Below are positions 54,683 to 63,100 of a DNA stretch of 64,000 nt, piece by piece. The DNA comes from Algoriphagus boseongensis (GTDB lineage: Bacteria > Bacteroidota > Bacteroidia > Cytophagales > Cyclobacteriaceae): assembly GCF_004362805.1 (NCBI RefSeq), contig NZ_SNYF01000005.1, forward strand, positions 1,260,688 to 1,324,687, in the 5' to 3' direction. The notes below the pieces were generated by a model. It searched no databases, was not told the origin of the DNA, and saw only the letters and a list, made by a program, of their open reading frames with translations. Each line of letters begins with the position of its first letter. Position 1 is the stretch's first letter. The position numbers were made by a program, and so were the translations under genes.

Positions 54683-55018
54683 TTATACTGTTTCAAATGG
54701 CCATCTCATGATGCCACCTGCTAAATTTTTTAGATTTTCGAATCCCAAATCAGCCATAATCTCACAAGCTTGACCGCTTCGGTTTCCACTTCGACAATAA
54801 ACCAAATAGGTTTTGTCTTTTGGGAGATTCTTTACTTGATTGACAAAGTTTGCCGACATGATGTCGATATTTCTTGCCCCTCTGATTTTGCCTCCGGCGA
54901 ATTCTCCTGGAGTTCTAACGTCCAGAATTACTGTGTCTTTCTGAAGACTTAGGTCGTGAAATGGACCAGCTGGAATGTCTTCGTAGTTTTTTGGTTTTGT
55001 GCTAAAGAAGTTGAACAT
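54683..55018 (-). CDS. Single-domain rhodanese-like sulfurtransferase
   Basis: A 111-residue cytoplasmic rhodanese. The N-terminal region has DVRTPGEFAGGKIRGARNIDI, and the active loop is VYCRSGNRSGQA with catalytic Cys75, which carries a persulfide. The terminal NLAGGIMRWPF is typical of the GlpE/PspE-like branch. Such enzymes move sulfane sulfur between thiosulfate, glutathione persulfide and proteins. The promoter carries the same palindrome found ahead of TauE, crp and SQR, which places it in that regulon. Confidence 0.92.
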   Translation of the reverse strand: MFNFFSTKPKNYEDIPAGPFHDLSLQKDTVILDVRTPGEFAGGKIRGARNIDIMSANFVNQVKNLPKDKTYLVYCRSGNRSGQACEIMADLGFENLKNLAGGIMRWPFETV

Positions 55019-55039
55019 GGTTGTTTCGTATTTTGATTA

Positions 55040-55086
55040 CAAATTTACCATGCAAGTTGTTTTCAGGTCAGTAATAAAAGTCACCT
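55040..55086 (-). promoter_or_regulatory. Predicted Crp-type operator and -7 box of the rhodanese gene
   Basis: Reading toward the rhodanese gene, AGGTGA-CTTTTA-TTACT (55086-55070) has the GGTGA-N6-TyAC form. A perfect Bacteroidota -7 box TAAATTTG (55047-55040) has its centre 35 bp downstream of the palindrome centre, and the ATG is at 55018. This fits activator binding near -41. Confidence 0.7.
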
Positions 55087-55093
55087 GAGCTTG

Positions 55094-55351
55094 TTAGCCT
55101 TGAACTGGCCTAAATCTTTTCTTAACCTCTAACACGATCAATCTGATCAAAAATACCCAAGGCAAACCATGCATGGCGAAATCACCCCAATCGACCAACT
55201 TCATTCCGACAGCCCCACCGGCAATCCAACGTAATTTCCCCCAGATATGCGGTTCAGGAAGGAATGGTGCTAGTCCTAGCGTGGCACAGAAAATAAGTAC
55301 CGTGCCCCAATTGTTAATGGGATTTAAGCTTTTTGCTTGCTTCTGTTCCAT
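55094..55351 (-). CDS. Small hypothetical membrane protein
   Basis: The ATG at 55351 gives 85 residues (a TTG-led start would add seven). Two hydrophobic segments (LIFCATLGLAPFLP near 17-30 and the C-terminal GLPWVFLIRLIVLEV) flank a Gly/Trp-rich stretch GKLRWIAGGAVGMKLVDWGDF. I recognise no characterised family. The start lies inside the 3' end of the sterol-desaturase-like gene (28 bp overlap), so it is part of the TauE-desaturase operon. Confidence 0.6.
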   Translation of the reverse strand: MEQKQAKSLNPINNWGTVLIFCATLGLAPFLPEPHIWGKLRWIAGGAVGMKLVDWGDFAMHGLPWVFLIRLIVLEVKKRFRPVQG

Positions 55352-56208
55352 GGATAGGTGATTTGTTGCCAAAAGGTTTTCGGGAATTCCTCCACATGGT
55401 CAAACCCTAAAGGCTCATTTTCATTTTCATTTGGGATATAGGCAGTGCCAAAAATGTAATCCCAAAGACTGAGCGATATCCCATAATTCACACCATTGCT
55501 TCCTTCCGGAAGGTGTTTGGCATGATGCCAAAGATGCATGACAGGATTGTTCAAAATGTATTTCAAAGGGCCATAGGTAATCTTGACATTTGCATGATTC
55601 AAATGACCTATAATGATGGTCACGATATGAAGGACAAAGAAATCATCCAGTCCAAAACCTATCATAGCCAATGGAATATACTGTACTGATTTATAGACTA
55701 TTGTCTCCATCCAGTGATATCTCAAATGAGCGGCAAAACCCATCTGCTCCACCGAATGGTGTACTTTATGAAATTCCCATAACCAAGGACTTTTATGCAA
55801 CCATCGATGAACATTCCATTGGATAAAATCCGCAACTACAAACATCAATAGAAATTGAGCCCATGCAGGCCAGGTTCCTACCTGAATTGCTACCAGGTTT
55901 TGAATTCCGAAAAGAGCAAGAAAATCATTGAAGGCTTCGACTGCTACATTAGAAACTGAATTGTACACAATCAGGGAGAATAAGAAGAAGTTGAAGAACA
56001 TGTAAAACCCGTCCAACCAGAAATCCTCTCTAATCGCAGCTTGATTTTTTCTCCAGGGGAAAAGCAATTCTATTCCCCAAACGACCACCGAAATGCCAAC
56101 CAACCACCAAAAGTAATTGTGCCAGGAAGGATAGAAAATTTCAGAAGTCAGGTAATTCCAATACCCGTAATAGCCATCAATAAAGATCTTAAAATACTCT
56201 TTTAGCAT
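55324..56208 (-). CDS. Sterol desaturase/fatty acid hydroxylase family protein
   Basis: A 294-residue membrane di-iron enzyme with five to six hydrophobic helices. Histidine clusters typical of the family are HRWLH (His134, His138), HKVHHS (His147, His150, His151), then HLNH and HLWHHAKH further on. Members hydroxylate or desaturate lipids with O2 and electrons from a reductase; the substrate here is unknown. It is 3 bp from the TauE/SafE gene upstream, and the small membrane protein gene overlaps its end. The link of a lipid hydroxylase with sulfur genes is unusual and recurrent neighbours would be informative. Confidence 0.88.
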   Translation of the reverse strand: MLKEYFKIFIDGYYGYWNYLTSEIFYPSWHNYFWWLVGISVVVWGIELLFPWRKNQAAIREDFWLDGFYMFFNFFLFSLIVYNSVSNVAVEAFNDFLALFGIQNLVAIQVGTWPAWAQFLLMFVVADFIQWNVHRWLHKSPWLWEFHKVHHSVEQMGFAAHLRYHWMETIVYKSVQYIPLAMIGFGLDDFFVLHIVTIIIGHLNHANVKITYGPLKYILNNPVMHLWHHAKHLPEGSNGVNYGISLSLWDYIFGTAYIPNENENEPLGFDHVEEFPKTFWQQITYPWNRSKQKA

Positions 56209-56211
56209 GGA

Positions 56212-57018
56212 TTAGAGTTTCATTAATTCTTTTCCGATAATATAAACACCCATTATCAAGACAAACCATCCGAATCCTTTCTTGAGTACTTTTTCATTGA
56301 TTTTCTTAGAAAGAGCACTTCCAATAAAGATCCCAACAATGGAAAGTCCGGTAAAGACTAACAACATGTTCCAGTCAATAGTTTGGGTAGATAAGTCACC
56401 CAAAAATCCAATCAAGGATTTTGCTGCAATTATCAAGAGGGAAGTTCCTACAGCCATCTTCATAGGAAGTCTGGCCAAAAGAACCAAAGCAGGAATAATC
56501 AAAAATCCTCCTCCTGCTCCCACAATTCCTGTAATTACGCCAACAATTGAGCCTTCCACCGCAATCAAAGGAAAGTTGAATTTCACTTTCTCATCCTCGT
56601 CAGAAGCTTCTTCCTTTTTGCTTTTAATCATGGAATAGGAAGCTGCCAACATGATTAGAGCGAAAAACACCATAATACCGATGTTCTTGGTAATGGCAGT
56701 TTCACCCAGTGAAAAAAGAGGATCTGGTAAAGCTGGAACCAAGTATTTTCTGGTAAGAAATACTGCGATAAAAGAAGGTATGGCAAAGACTACTGCTGTT
56801 TTGTAATCAACCAAACCTTTTTTCATGTAAGTACCTGCTCCCACTAATGAGGTACTACCCACCACAAAGAGTGAATAGGCCGTCGCCAAAACCGGGTCAA
56901 CATCCAAAATGTACACTAAGACAGGAACGGTAAGGATAGATCCTCCTCCCCCAATCAATCCTAAACTTACGCCAATCAATATTGCTGCTGCAAATCCAAT
57001 AAGGACAATTACATCCAT
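56212..57018 (-). CDS. TauE/SafE family anion exporter
   Basis: A 268-residue membrane protein with about eight transmembrane helices in two TauE repeats. The repeat motif LGLIGGGGSILTVPVLVYIL in the first is mirrored by ITGIVGAGGGFLIIPALVLL in the second. Family members export sulfite, sulfoacetate or thiosulfate-type anions. The palindrome and -7 box upstream, plus rhodanese and SQR nearby, point to removal of sulfite or thiosulfate produced by sulfide oxidation. It is the first gene of a three-gene operon with the desaturase-like enzyme and small membrane protein. Confidence 0.9.
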   Translation of the reverse strand: MDVIVLIGFAAAILIGVSLGLIGGGGSILTVPVLVYILDVDPVLATAYSLFVVGSTSLVGAGTYMKKGLVDYKTAVVFAIPSFIAVFLTRKYLVPALPDPLFSLGETAITKNIGIMVFFALIMLAASYSMIKSKKEEASDEDEKVKFNFPLIAVEGSIVGVITGIVGAGGGFLIIPALVLLARLPMKMAVGTSLLIIAAKSLIGFLGDLSTQTIDWNMLLVFTGLSIVGIFIGSALSKKINEKVLKKGFGWFVLIMGVYIIGKELMKL

Positions 57019-57043
57019 TTTATTTCTTGTTTAATTCCTGTCA

Positions 57044-57089
57044 CAAAAGTAGATCACGCCCTAAGTGGAAAGCGGTGACAAATGTTACA
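57044..57089 (-). promoter_or_regulatory. Predicted Crp-type operator and -7 box of the TauE gene
   Basis: GGTGA-CAAATG-TTACA (57074-57089, plus strand) resembles the SQR and rhodanese sites. On the minus strand the perfect -7 box TACTTTTG (57051-57044) lies with its centre 34 bp downstream of the palindrome centre, and the TauE ATG is at 57018. The site also lies 118-133 bp upstream of the divergent stress-protein gene. Confidence 0.7.
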
Positions 57090-57206
57090 TGTCCAGAAAT
57101 CGCAGTATTTAAAGGATAAGATGAATTTATTTTTTGGATAAAATTAGGCTTATCAGCTAAAAAACTTGGGATAAGAATTAAATTAAGGTTATAAAATATC
57201 CCCGCC

Positions 57207-58010
57207 ATGAAGATTATTGTCCCGATTGATTTTTCAGAAAACTCCATCAAAGCTCTGGATTTTGCTTTTACCCTTGCAGAAAAAAAAGATGGGGAAATTA
57301 TTCTAGTTCATGTCATTGAAATAGTCTATGACTTCGCATCCCAAGCTGCCATTGCCTTGGATTCCATGTACAAGGACAGTGAGGGAGCATTCAAAAAATT
57401 GATTTCTACTTATAAATCCTCCAAAGTAAAGATCTCCTATAAACTGATTGAAGGAACTGCCTCCATAACCACGGCAAACTTGGCTGAAGAAGAGCAAGCA
57501 GATCTAATCGTCATGGGAACTCAGGGCATAAGTGGACTGAAAAAAACCTTAATGGGTTCCACCGCTGTAAATACCATTCGTGAAGCTTCCTGTCCGGTTT
57601 TAGTAGTTCCGAACCAGGCAAAAGTATCGGGAATCAAGAAAATAACGCTAGCCTTAGAATTTGCCGATCACGAGGAAAAATTCATCGATTGGATTATTGG
57701 ACTCAGCCAACGATGGGAATTGGGATTGGAATTCCTTCACGTACAAACTGAAACAAGCTTCAAGGATAAGCTTTGCCTAAAAGGTCTGGAGTCATTTCTT
57801 GAAGAAAAACATCCTGGACTTCCGGTAAAAATTCACACGTTCTTTGCTTCGAGTGCATTTGAAGGATTGAATGCCTATCTGGATGAAGCCGAAGAAACTA
57901 TTTTAGTCATGTGTCACGAGCACAAAAATCTATGGAATCAGGTTTTGCACAAAAGCCAATCCATAGAAATGGCATACCACACACACATTCCCCTGCTGAT
58001 CATGAATTGA
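57207..58010 (+). CDS. Universal stress protein, two UspA domains
   Basis: A 267-residue cytoplasmic protein with two tandem UspA domains. The first (about 1-143) keeps the nucleotide-binding pattern VMGTQGISGLKKTLMGSTA and ends VLVVP. The second (about 150-267) has lost the glycine-rich loop but ends in the usual PLLIMN strand. UspA proteins bind ATP or act as stress scaffolds. The gene lies between TauE and crp, and its stop abuts the crp stop (58010/58011), so it converges with crp. Its own -7 box is not obvious. Confidence 0.9.
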   Translation: MKIIVPIDFSENSIKALDFAFTLAEKKDGEIILVHVIEIVYDFASQAAIALDSMYKDSEGAFKKLISTYKSSKVKISYKLIEGTASITTANLAEEEQADLIVMGTQGISGLKKTLMGSTAVNTIREASCPVLVVPNQAKVSGIKKITLALEFADHEEKFIDWIIGLSQRWELGLEFLHVQTETSFKDKLCLKGLESFLEEKHPGLPVKIHTFFASSAFEGLNAYLDEAEETILVMCHEHKNLWNQVLHKSQSIEMAYHTHIPLLIMN

Positions 58011-58667
58011 TTATTTGCTAATCAACTCTTCAAAATCATCACGGATATAAATCACGTTTCTTCCCAACTCAATCCATCTTTTTTTCTCAAGCTGCTTGAG
58101 CAATCTCGAAATCACCTCTCGGGAAGTCCCGAGTTCATTTGCAATTTCCTGATGGGTTGTATGAAGCTCATTGGCTTTGAGTTGCTTCATTTTGGTAACG
58201 ATGTATCTCATCAGACGCTCATCCATACGCTTAAAAGCAACAGCATCTAAAGCAATTAGCATTTCATGAAATCTCTGCTGATAGGTGCTAGAGACAAAAT
58301 CCTTCCATTGCTTGAACTCATCCATCCACTGCTCATGGTATTGGATAGGAATAAACATTAAAATAGCCTGCTCCTCCACCACTGCTTTGATTTCACTTGG
58401 CCGAGCAGCTGAACAACAGGTTAAGGATAAAGCACAGGTTTCTCCAGGTTCCAGGTAATAAAGAAACAATTCTTTACCCTCCTCATCCATTCGCATTATT
58501 TTGATTGAACCATCGATGACCAAAGGAACAGCTTTAATAAATTGACCGGGTTCCATCAATACTTTACCGGGATCTAAATGCATTTCTTGCCCTTTTTCTA
58601 AAATCAAATTGAGCAATTTGGGATCGGTAAGATTTGGTAGTGCCTGCTTGAGTTTTTCTAGTGTCAT
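58011..58667 (-). CDS. Crp/Fnr family regulator with cysteine cluster
   Basis: The ATG at 58667 gives 218 residues; an upstream start would add 28 residues of leader that no Crp protein has. The cyclic-nucleotide-like domain (about 1-120) contains PGETCALSLTCCSAARP, with three cysteines at 78, 84 and 85 where typical Crp proteins bind the effector. The C-terminal winged helix has HTTHQEIANELGTSREVISRLLKQLEKK. It lacks the N-terminal Cys motif of FNR. The Cys cluster and sulfur-gene context suggest sensing of sulfide or persulfide, which is inference. A palindrome upstream of its own promoter suggests autoregulation. Confidence 0.9.
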   Translation of the reverse strand: MTLEKLKQALPNLTDPKLLNLILEKGQEMHLDPGKVLMEPGQFIKAVPLVIDGSIKIMRMDEEGKELFLYYLEPGETCALSLTCCSAARPSEIKAVVEEQAILMFIPIQYHEQWMDEFKQWKDFVSSTYQQRFHEMLIALDAVAFKRMDERLMRYIVTKMKQLKANELHTTHQEIANELGTSREVISRLLKQLEKKRWIELGRNVIYIRDDFEELISK

Positions 58668-58683
58668 ATGCTTTACTAAACCA

Positions 58684-58728
58684 CAAAAATGAATCTGAAG
58701 TAAAACTAAGTTAGTGATAATTCTCACA
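58684..58728 (-). promoter_or_regulatory. Predicted Crp-type operator and -7-like box of the crp-like gene
   Basis: AGTGA-TAATTC-TCACA (58713-58728) is a symmetric GTGA-N6-TCAC palindrome. A -7-like box CATTTTTG (58691-58684, one change from TAnnTTTG) has its centre 33 bp downstream toward the ATG at 58667. Confidence 0.6.
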
Positions 58729-58770
58729 AAGGGGAAAGTTGAGAGAATCAAAGATGACTTTAATCAGAAA

Positions 58771-58826
58771 TCACCCTTTAAGGTGACATATATCACCTAA
58801 TGTTCGGAGAAGAAAATTTACATTGA
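58771..58826 (+). promoter_or_regulatory. Predicted Crp-type operator and -7-like box of the SQR gene
   Basis: AGGTGACATATATCACCT (58781-58798) is a perfect 6-6-6 inverted repeat. A second overlapping repeat, TCACC-CTTTAA-GGTGA (58771-58786), shares its left half. TACATTGA (58819-58826) resembles the -7 box and has its centre 33 bp downstream. The ATG of SQR is at 58848. Confidence 0.75.
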
Positions 58827-58847
58827 GGTATAAAATTAACCCTCGTT

Positions 58848-60110
58848 ATGAAACATTATCAGATATTAATCATTGGGGGTGGCACAGCAGGAATTACCAT
58901 TGCCGCCCAACTGAAAAGAAAGGATCATAGCCTTCAAATAGCCATAATTGAGCCTTCTGCGAAGCATTATTACCAACCAGCTTGGACTTTGGTGGGAGCA
59001 GGGACTTTTGATTTTGAAGATACTGAGAGAGATGAGGCAGATTATATTCCCAAAGGAGTGGATTGGATAAAGGACAAAGCGACCGGAATAGATCCGGATA
59101 CTAATGAAGTGAAAACTGCTTCTTCTGGAACTTTCACTTACGATTACCTCATCCCGGTTCCAGGACTAGTTATGGTTCCTGAAATGATTCCAGGCCTTAA
59201 AGAAGCTATGGATAAGGGAGTGGTTTGCTCTAACTATACCGATCCAAAGCACACTTGGGAGGTTCTACAAAATTTCAAAGGTGGCAATGCGGTCTTCACC
59301 CAACCTACTACCCCAATAAAATGCGGTGGCGCTCCTCAAAAAATCATGTATATGGCAGAGGATTATTTCCGCAAAAAGGGAATCCGTGACAAGACCAACG
59401 TGCTTTTTGCTACGCCTGGTACCGTAATTTTCGGGGTTCCTTCCTTTGCAAAAACTCTAAATAAAATAATTCACGACAGGGACATCATATTCAAACCCTT
59501 TTATGCTCCAGTCAGAATTGATGCTGAGAAACAGGAAATTTACTTCCAGTACTCCAAACCAGGAGAAAGCAATTGCACCATCATGGAAGGCAATCCTTTG
59601 GGTGAGGAATTGACTGGTGCGACAGAAATCAAAATTCATTTTGATATGCTTCATTTGGCACCTCCTCAAGCCGCACCAAAATTTATCCAAGAATCCAAGG
59701 TGTCAATTCAGGAGGGACCAGGAAAAGGTTGGATTGACGTGGATATCCATACCATGCAGCACAAACGCTTCCCAAATATTTTCTCTATTGGTGACGTCGC
59801 TAATTTACCTACTGCTAAAACTGGTGCTGCCATTAGAAAGCAAGCTCCTGTCCTGGTAGAAAACCTAATGAATTTAATTAAGACAGGCAAAGTGGGACAA
59901 AAAACCTATGAAGGCTATTCTTCCTGTCCTATTGTGACCGGTTATGGCAAGATGTTGCTCTGCGAGTTTAAATACGATAACATTCAGGATAGCGATCCAC
60001 TCATTTCAAAATTTGTGGATACGACCAAAGAGCAATACAGCATGTGGTTACTCAAAAAATACGGGCTTCCATTTATGTATTGGAACTTGATGCTGAGAGG
60101 AAAAGCTTAA
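58848..60110 (+). CDS. Sulfide:quinone oxidoreductase-type flavoprotein
   Basis: A 420-residue FAD-dependent oxidoreductase of the SQR/SQOR type. The N-terminal IIGGGTAGITIAAQL is the dinucleotide fold, EPSAKHYYQPAWTLVGAG is typical of SQRs, and the FAD C-terminal motif is FPNIFSIGDVANLPTAKT. The candidate redox pair is Cys159 (IKCGGAPQK) and Cys360 (GYSSCPIVTGYG), matching the two cysteines that carry the trisulfide in type II SQRs. It oxidises sulfide to sulfane sulfur and reduces the quinone pool at the membrane. The final segment KKYGLPFMYWNLMLRG is the membrane-anchoring end. The rhodanese and TauE genes could handle its products. Confidence 0.92.
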   Translation: MKHYQILIIGGGTAGITIAAQLKRKDHSLQIAIIEPSAKHYYQPAWTLVGAGTFDFEDTERDEADYIPKGVDWIKDKATGIDPDTNEVKTASSGTFTYDYLIPVPGLVMVPEMIPGLKEAMDKGVVCSNYTDPKHTWEVLQNFKGGNAVFTQPTTPIKCGGAPQKIMYMAEDYFRKKGIRDKTNVLFATPGTVIFGVPSFAKTLNKIIHDRDIIFKPFYAPVRIDAEKQEIYFQYSKPGESNCTIMEGNPLGEELTGATEIKIHFDMLHLAPPQAAPKFIQESKVSIQEGPGKGWIDVDIHTMQHKRFPNIFSIGDVANLPTAKTGAAIRKQAPVLVENLMNLIKTGKVGQKTYEGYSSCPIVTGYGKMLLCEFKYDNIQDSDPLISKFVDTTKEQYSMWLLKKYGLPFMYWNLMLRGKA

Positions 60111-60127
60111 TAAGCTTTATCAGAAAT

Positions 60128-60158
60128 AAACCCCGACTTATAAAAGTCGGGGTTTTTA
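60128..60158. terminator. Bidirectional terminator after SQR gene
   Basis: AAACCCCGACTT-ATAA-AAGTCGGGGTTT (60128-60155) is a perfect 12-bp stem with a four-base loop and T-run (TTTTT then AAG). It separates the converging SQR and giant-protein genes. Confidence 0.93.
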
Positions 60159-60160
60159 AG

Positions 60161-63100
60161 TTATTCACAGGTAGGACAACATACAAAAGGCACCTTGGTA
60201 AGCGGCGAGGTTCGAAGAATCCTAAAATGCCCCAAACCTCTGCTTAATGGTCTTATTTCAGCATTAGCAATAGTTTCTGGTCTTTTCCCGGTTTCCGCGC
60301 TTCTTGCCATCCTTTCAAATTCTGGATTTATTCTTTGCCTATACAGGTCCATCACATCCATGTGATCAAATAGGTTGGTAATATTCCCAAAAACTTCCAC
60401 CACCAAAACACTCAGCGGACTATCCTCAGGCAATCCAAAAAGGGAAAGTCTCTGGGCTATTTCTTCTGAAGTGAAAATTGCTGTTCCAACTGGATGTTTG
60501 TCCTTCAACTGGGCAAGAACATTACCTTTTACCTGGACCTTTACATCTAATTTTAAACTCGCCTGAATTAGATCAGGGACTTTGTTTACTTGGTAGCTTT
60601 GAGCCAATAATTCCTGAAATTGATCTTTTTCTCCTTTCTTAGGATTGATTTTTACGCCAATTTTCATCTCTTTTTCACCGAGGAGAATATTCCTAAAATC
60701 TAATCCATCCGCCTGATAAACCTGAGCATAAAGTACTGCCCAAAGACTTGTTCGAGGTGGTTTGGAAGTGACATTTTTGCCATTATAAACCGCCTTGGCA
60801 AAAGGAGCAGAAACAAACATCCTCAAGTCATCTCTATTTAGGGTACAAAGCAAATTTGGAGCAGGATGCTGAACTCCAGTAACTCGAAGCGGTCTGCCAA
60901 ATCTTCCCTGAGCAGTTGACCAAAGGTTCCCTTTTGGGGCATTTTGACTCACAGCAGGAAGTTCATTTACACTCAAAAAATCCAGGTTAAACTCTTTATC
61001 AACCTCTTCACGCTCCACAAAATGCCCATGCCCAACACGAAACTCATAGGTAAAGAACCCAAACATCTCGGGGCTTTCGGAATACATTCCTGGAGGTAAA
61101 GGGAGAATAAAATGTCTATCAGAATCTGTAGAGGGAACCATTTGTTGCATGGCATTTAGGCCTGACAAATCGTTACTCTGTCCCGGGGTGATTACCCGAA
61201 TCCATTCTGGATCCAAATTTATTGGACTCTCCTCAGGAGCTAGAAACTGCTCTGGAGAGTTGTTGGAAATTAGTTGATCTGGAGAATTTGCCAAAACTCT
61301 ACAGAAATACTGGTCATCTGGATTATGAATCGGTTCTTCAAACTCTACCCACAAATGTCTTCTTCTGGCCTCTGTAGAGCTGTAATCATCCGCCCTATCG
61401 TATGGGGAAAAGGCAATGCCAACGCTTTTAATTTTTGGTATCTGACTTGGCGGCAAAACAGTCGGTAGAGCGAGCCAAGGAGTTTTTTTGGTTTCAACAC
61501 CCGGATGCTGGGATTTGAAATTGGCCTCAATCTCATAATTAGCCCAGATTTCATCCGGAAAACGAGGTTGGTTTAATACCCCGTGTTTTAGGTCATTTTT
61601 AGGCTCCAAAGCATCCAAAAATATAATCCTGGTGAAAGACCTATTCACCTGTCCATAACGGTCATCCTGAATAGCCTCGAAGGAAACAGTATGCTTTAGC
61701 TCTATCTCTCCCACCAATACTTTTTTCCTCCATTCTTGGTCCCTGTCATTTCGGAATTTATGGGTTTTGAAAATTGAAAAAGCATCGTTTTGTAAGGCAT
61801 CCCAAGCCCAATCCCTGTCAAGCTGGTAACTAAGTGCTCCAATCCAATGGTTTTGCAATTCAGCATTGGAAGCGAAAGTAATGCTACTCCCATCAGGAGC
61901 TAGAGAATGCCTTATTCTATTGCTGCAACCGAAGGCTATTCGTTGCCCCTTTGGAGCTACCAAAGTCATCCCTTTTGATTCACATCCAAGGGCGTCAGCC
62001 AGTCTTTTTACTGCCTCGGATTGATTGCTTTCACTAATTCTCTGAATCAGAGCAGAGAATTGATTTTTTTTCAATGTAGGCACCTCATCTGGTCTCAGAT
62101 AAATTCCCTGGATTTCGGGCACATTTCCATAGACACCCAACAGGGGTTCATTTTCATCAAAAGGTGGTCTATAAAAACTCAATTGGGTCTTTTTCCCGTA
62201 TCGGGAATCCAATTCCTGATCTGGATCAATTACCCCAAAATATTCCTCTGAATTCCCCCCTACTTCAGCTACGGCTCTCATAGTAACCCGAATTTGTCGG
62301 CCTGTAGGGAGAACCAATTCATTCATACCATTAAGGTTGCTGCTTTTCAAGTCATCTCTTAAAAAAGGATTGGCTTCATTGCCCAAATTCAAGACTGGAA
62401 CGTCAATAAATTGAATTGGTATATCGAGGGTTTGCTCAAAATCAGATGGAAAAAACCGATGAGTTTGGTAAAGTGTGATGTAATCATCCTTCCCATTTTG
62501 ACTCCATGCATTGTCCATCCTCAATGATTTCACTTCTACCCTGATATATACTTTTGTAACATCAGGATCTGCAAGAGCCGGCTTTATATTTTTATCTGGA
62601 AAAGTCTGATTTCGAAGTAAATCAAGCGCATTCGGGTATTTCTTTGTGAAAATTACTGCTGGATATTCTAGCATAGGTCTCTTCACATGCAGTACCGTAT
62701 TATCATCAAAGGAAGTCTCATCATCGTCACCTGCATTAAAAATAGTAGCAGTCTGATTTAGAAGATGAAGTGGTTTTTCTATCCTCAATAAGTCAGGGTT
62801 GATGTAACGTCTAAAAGAAACAGTCGTCAAAGGGCTGGCTGCATCATTCAAAGGAGAATCCTCCACTTTTGGACCTCCTCCACTGATATCTGCTAGTCTT
62901 ACTCTAAATTCATAAGTGCCGCCATACCTCAAATCTGTATTTAAGGGAATTGGATTTAGGGTTTTATTGGGATCAACCCCTGGTTTACCTGGATTTCCCT
63001 TGGCATATTCGGAATAGTTCTGGTCGGTTTTGAAAAGCTTAATGGCATCCTTGTCCTCAGCAACCATACTTTTTCCTAGCCAAGAGGCATAATACATAGG

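Noticed and set aside
57090..57206. A fifth Crp-type site directly ahead of the universal stress gene
   Set aside because: No GGTGA-N6-TyAC palindrome or perfect TAnnTTTG box was found close to its start; only the TauE-side site lies at 118-133 bp.
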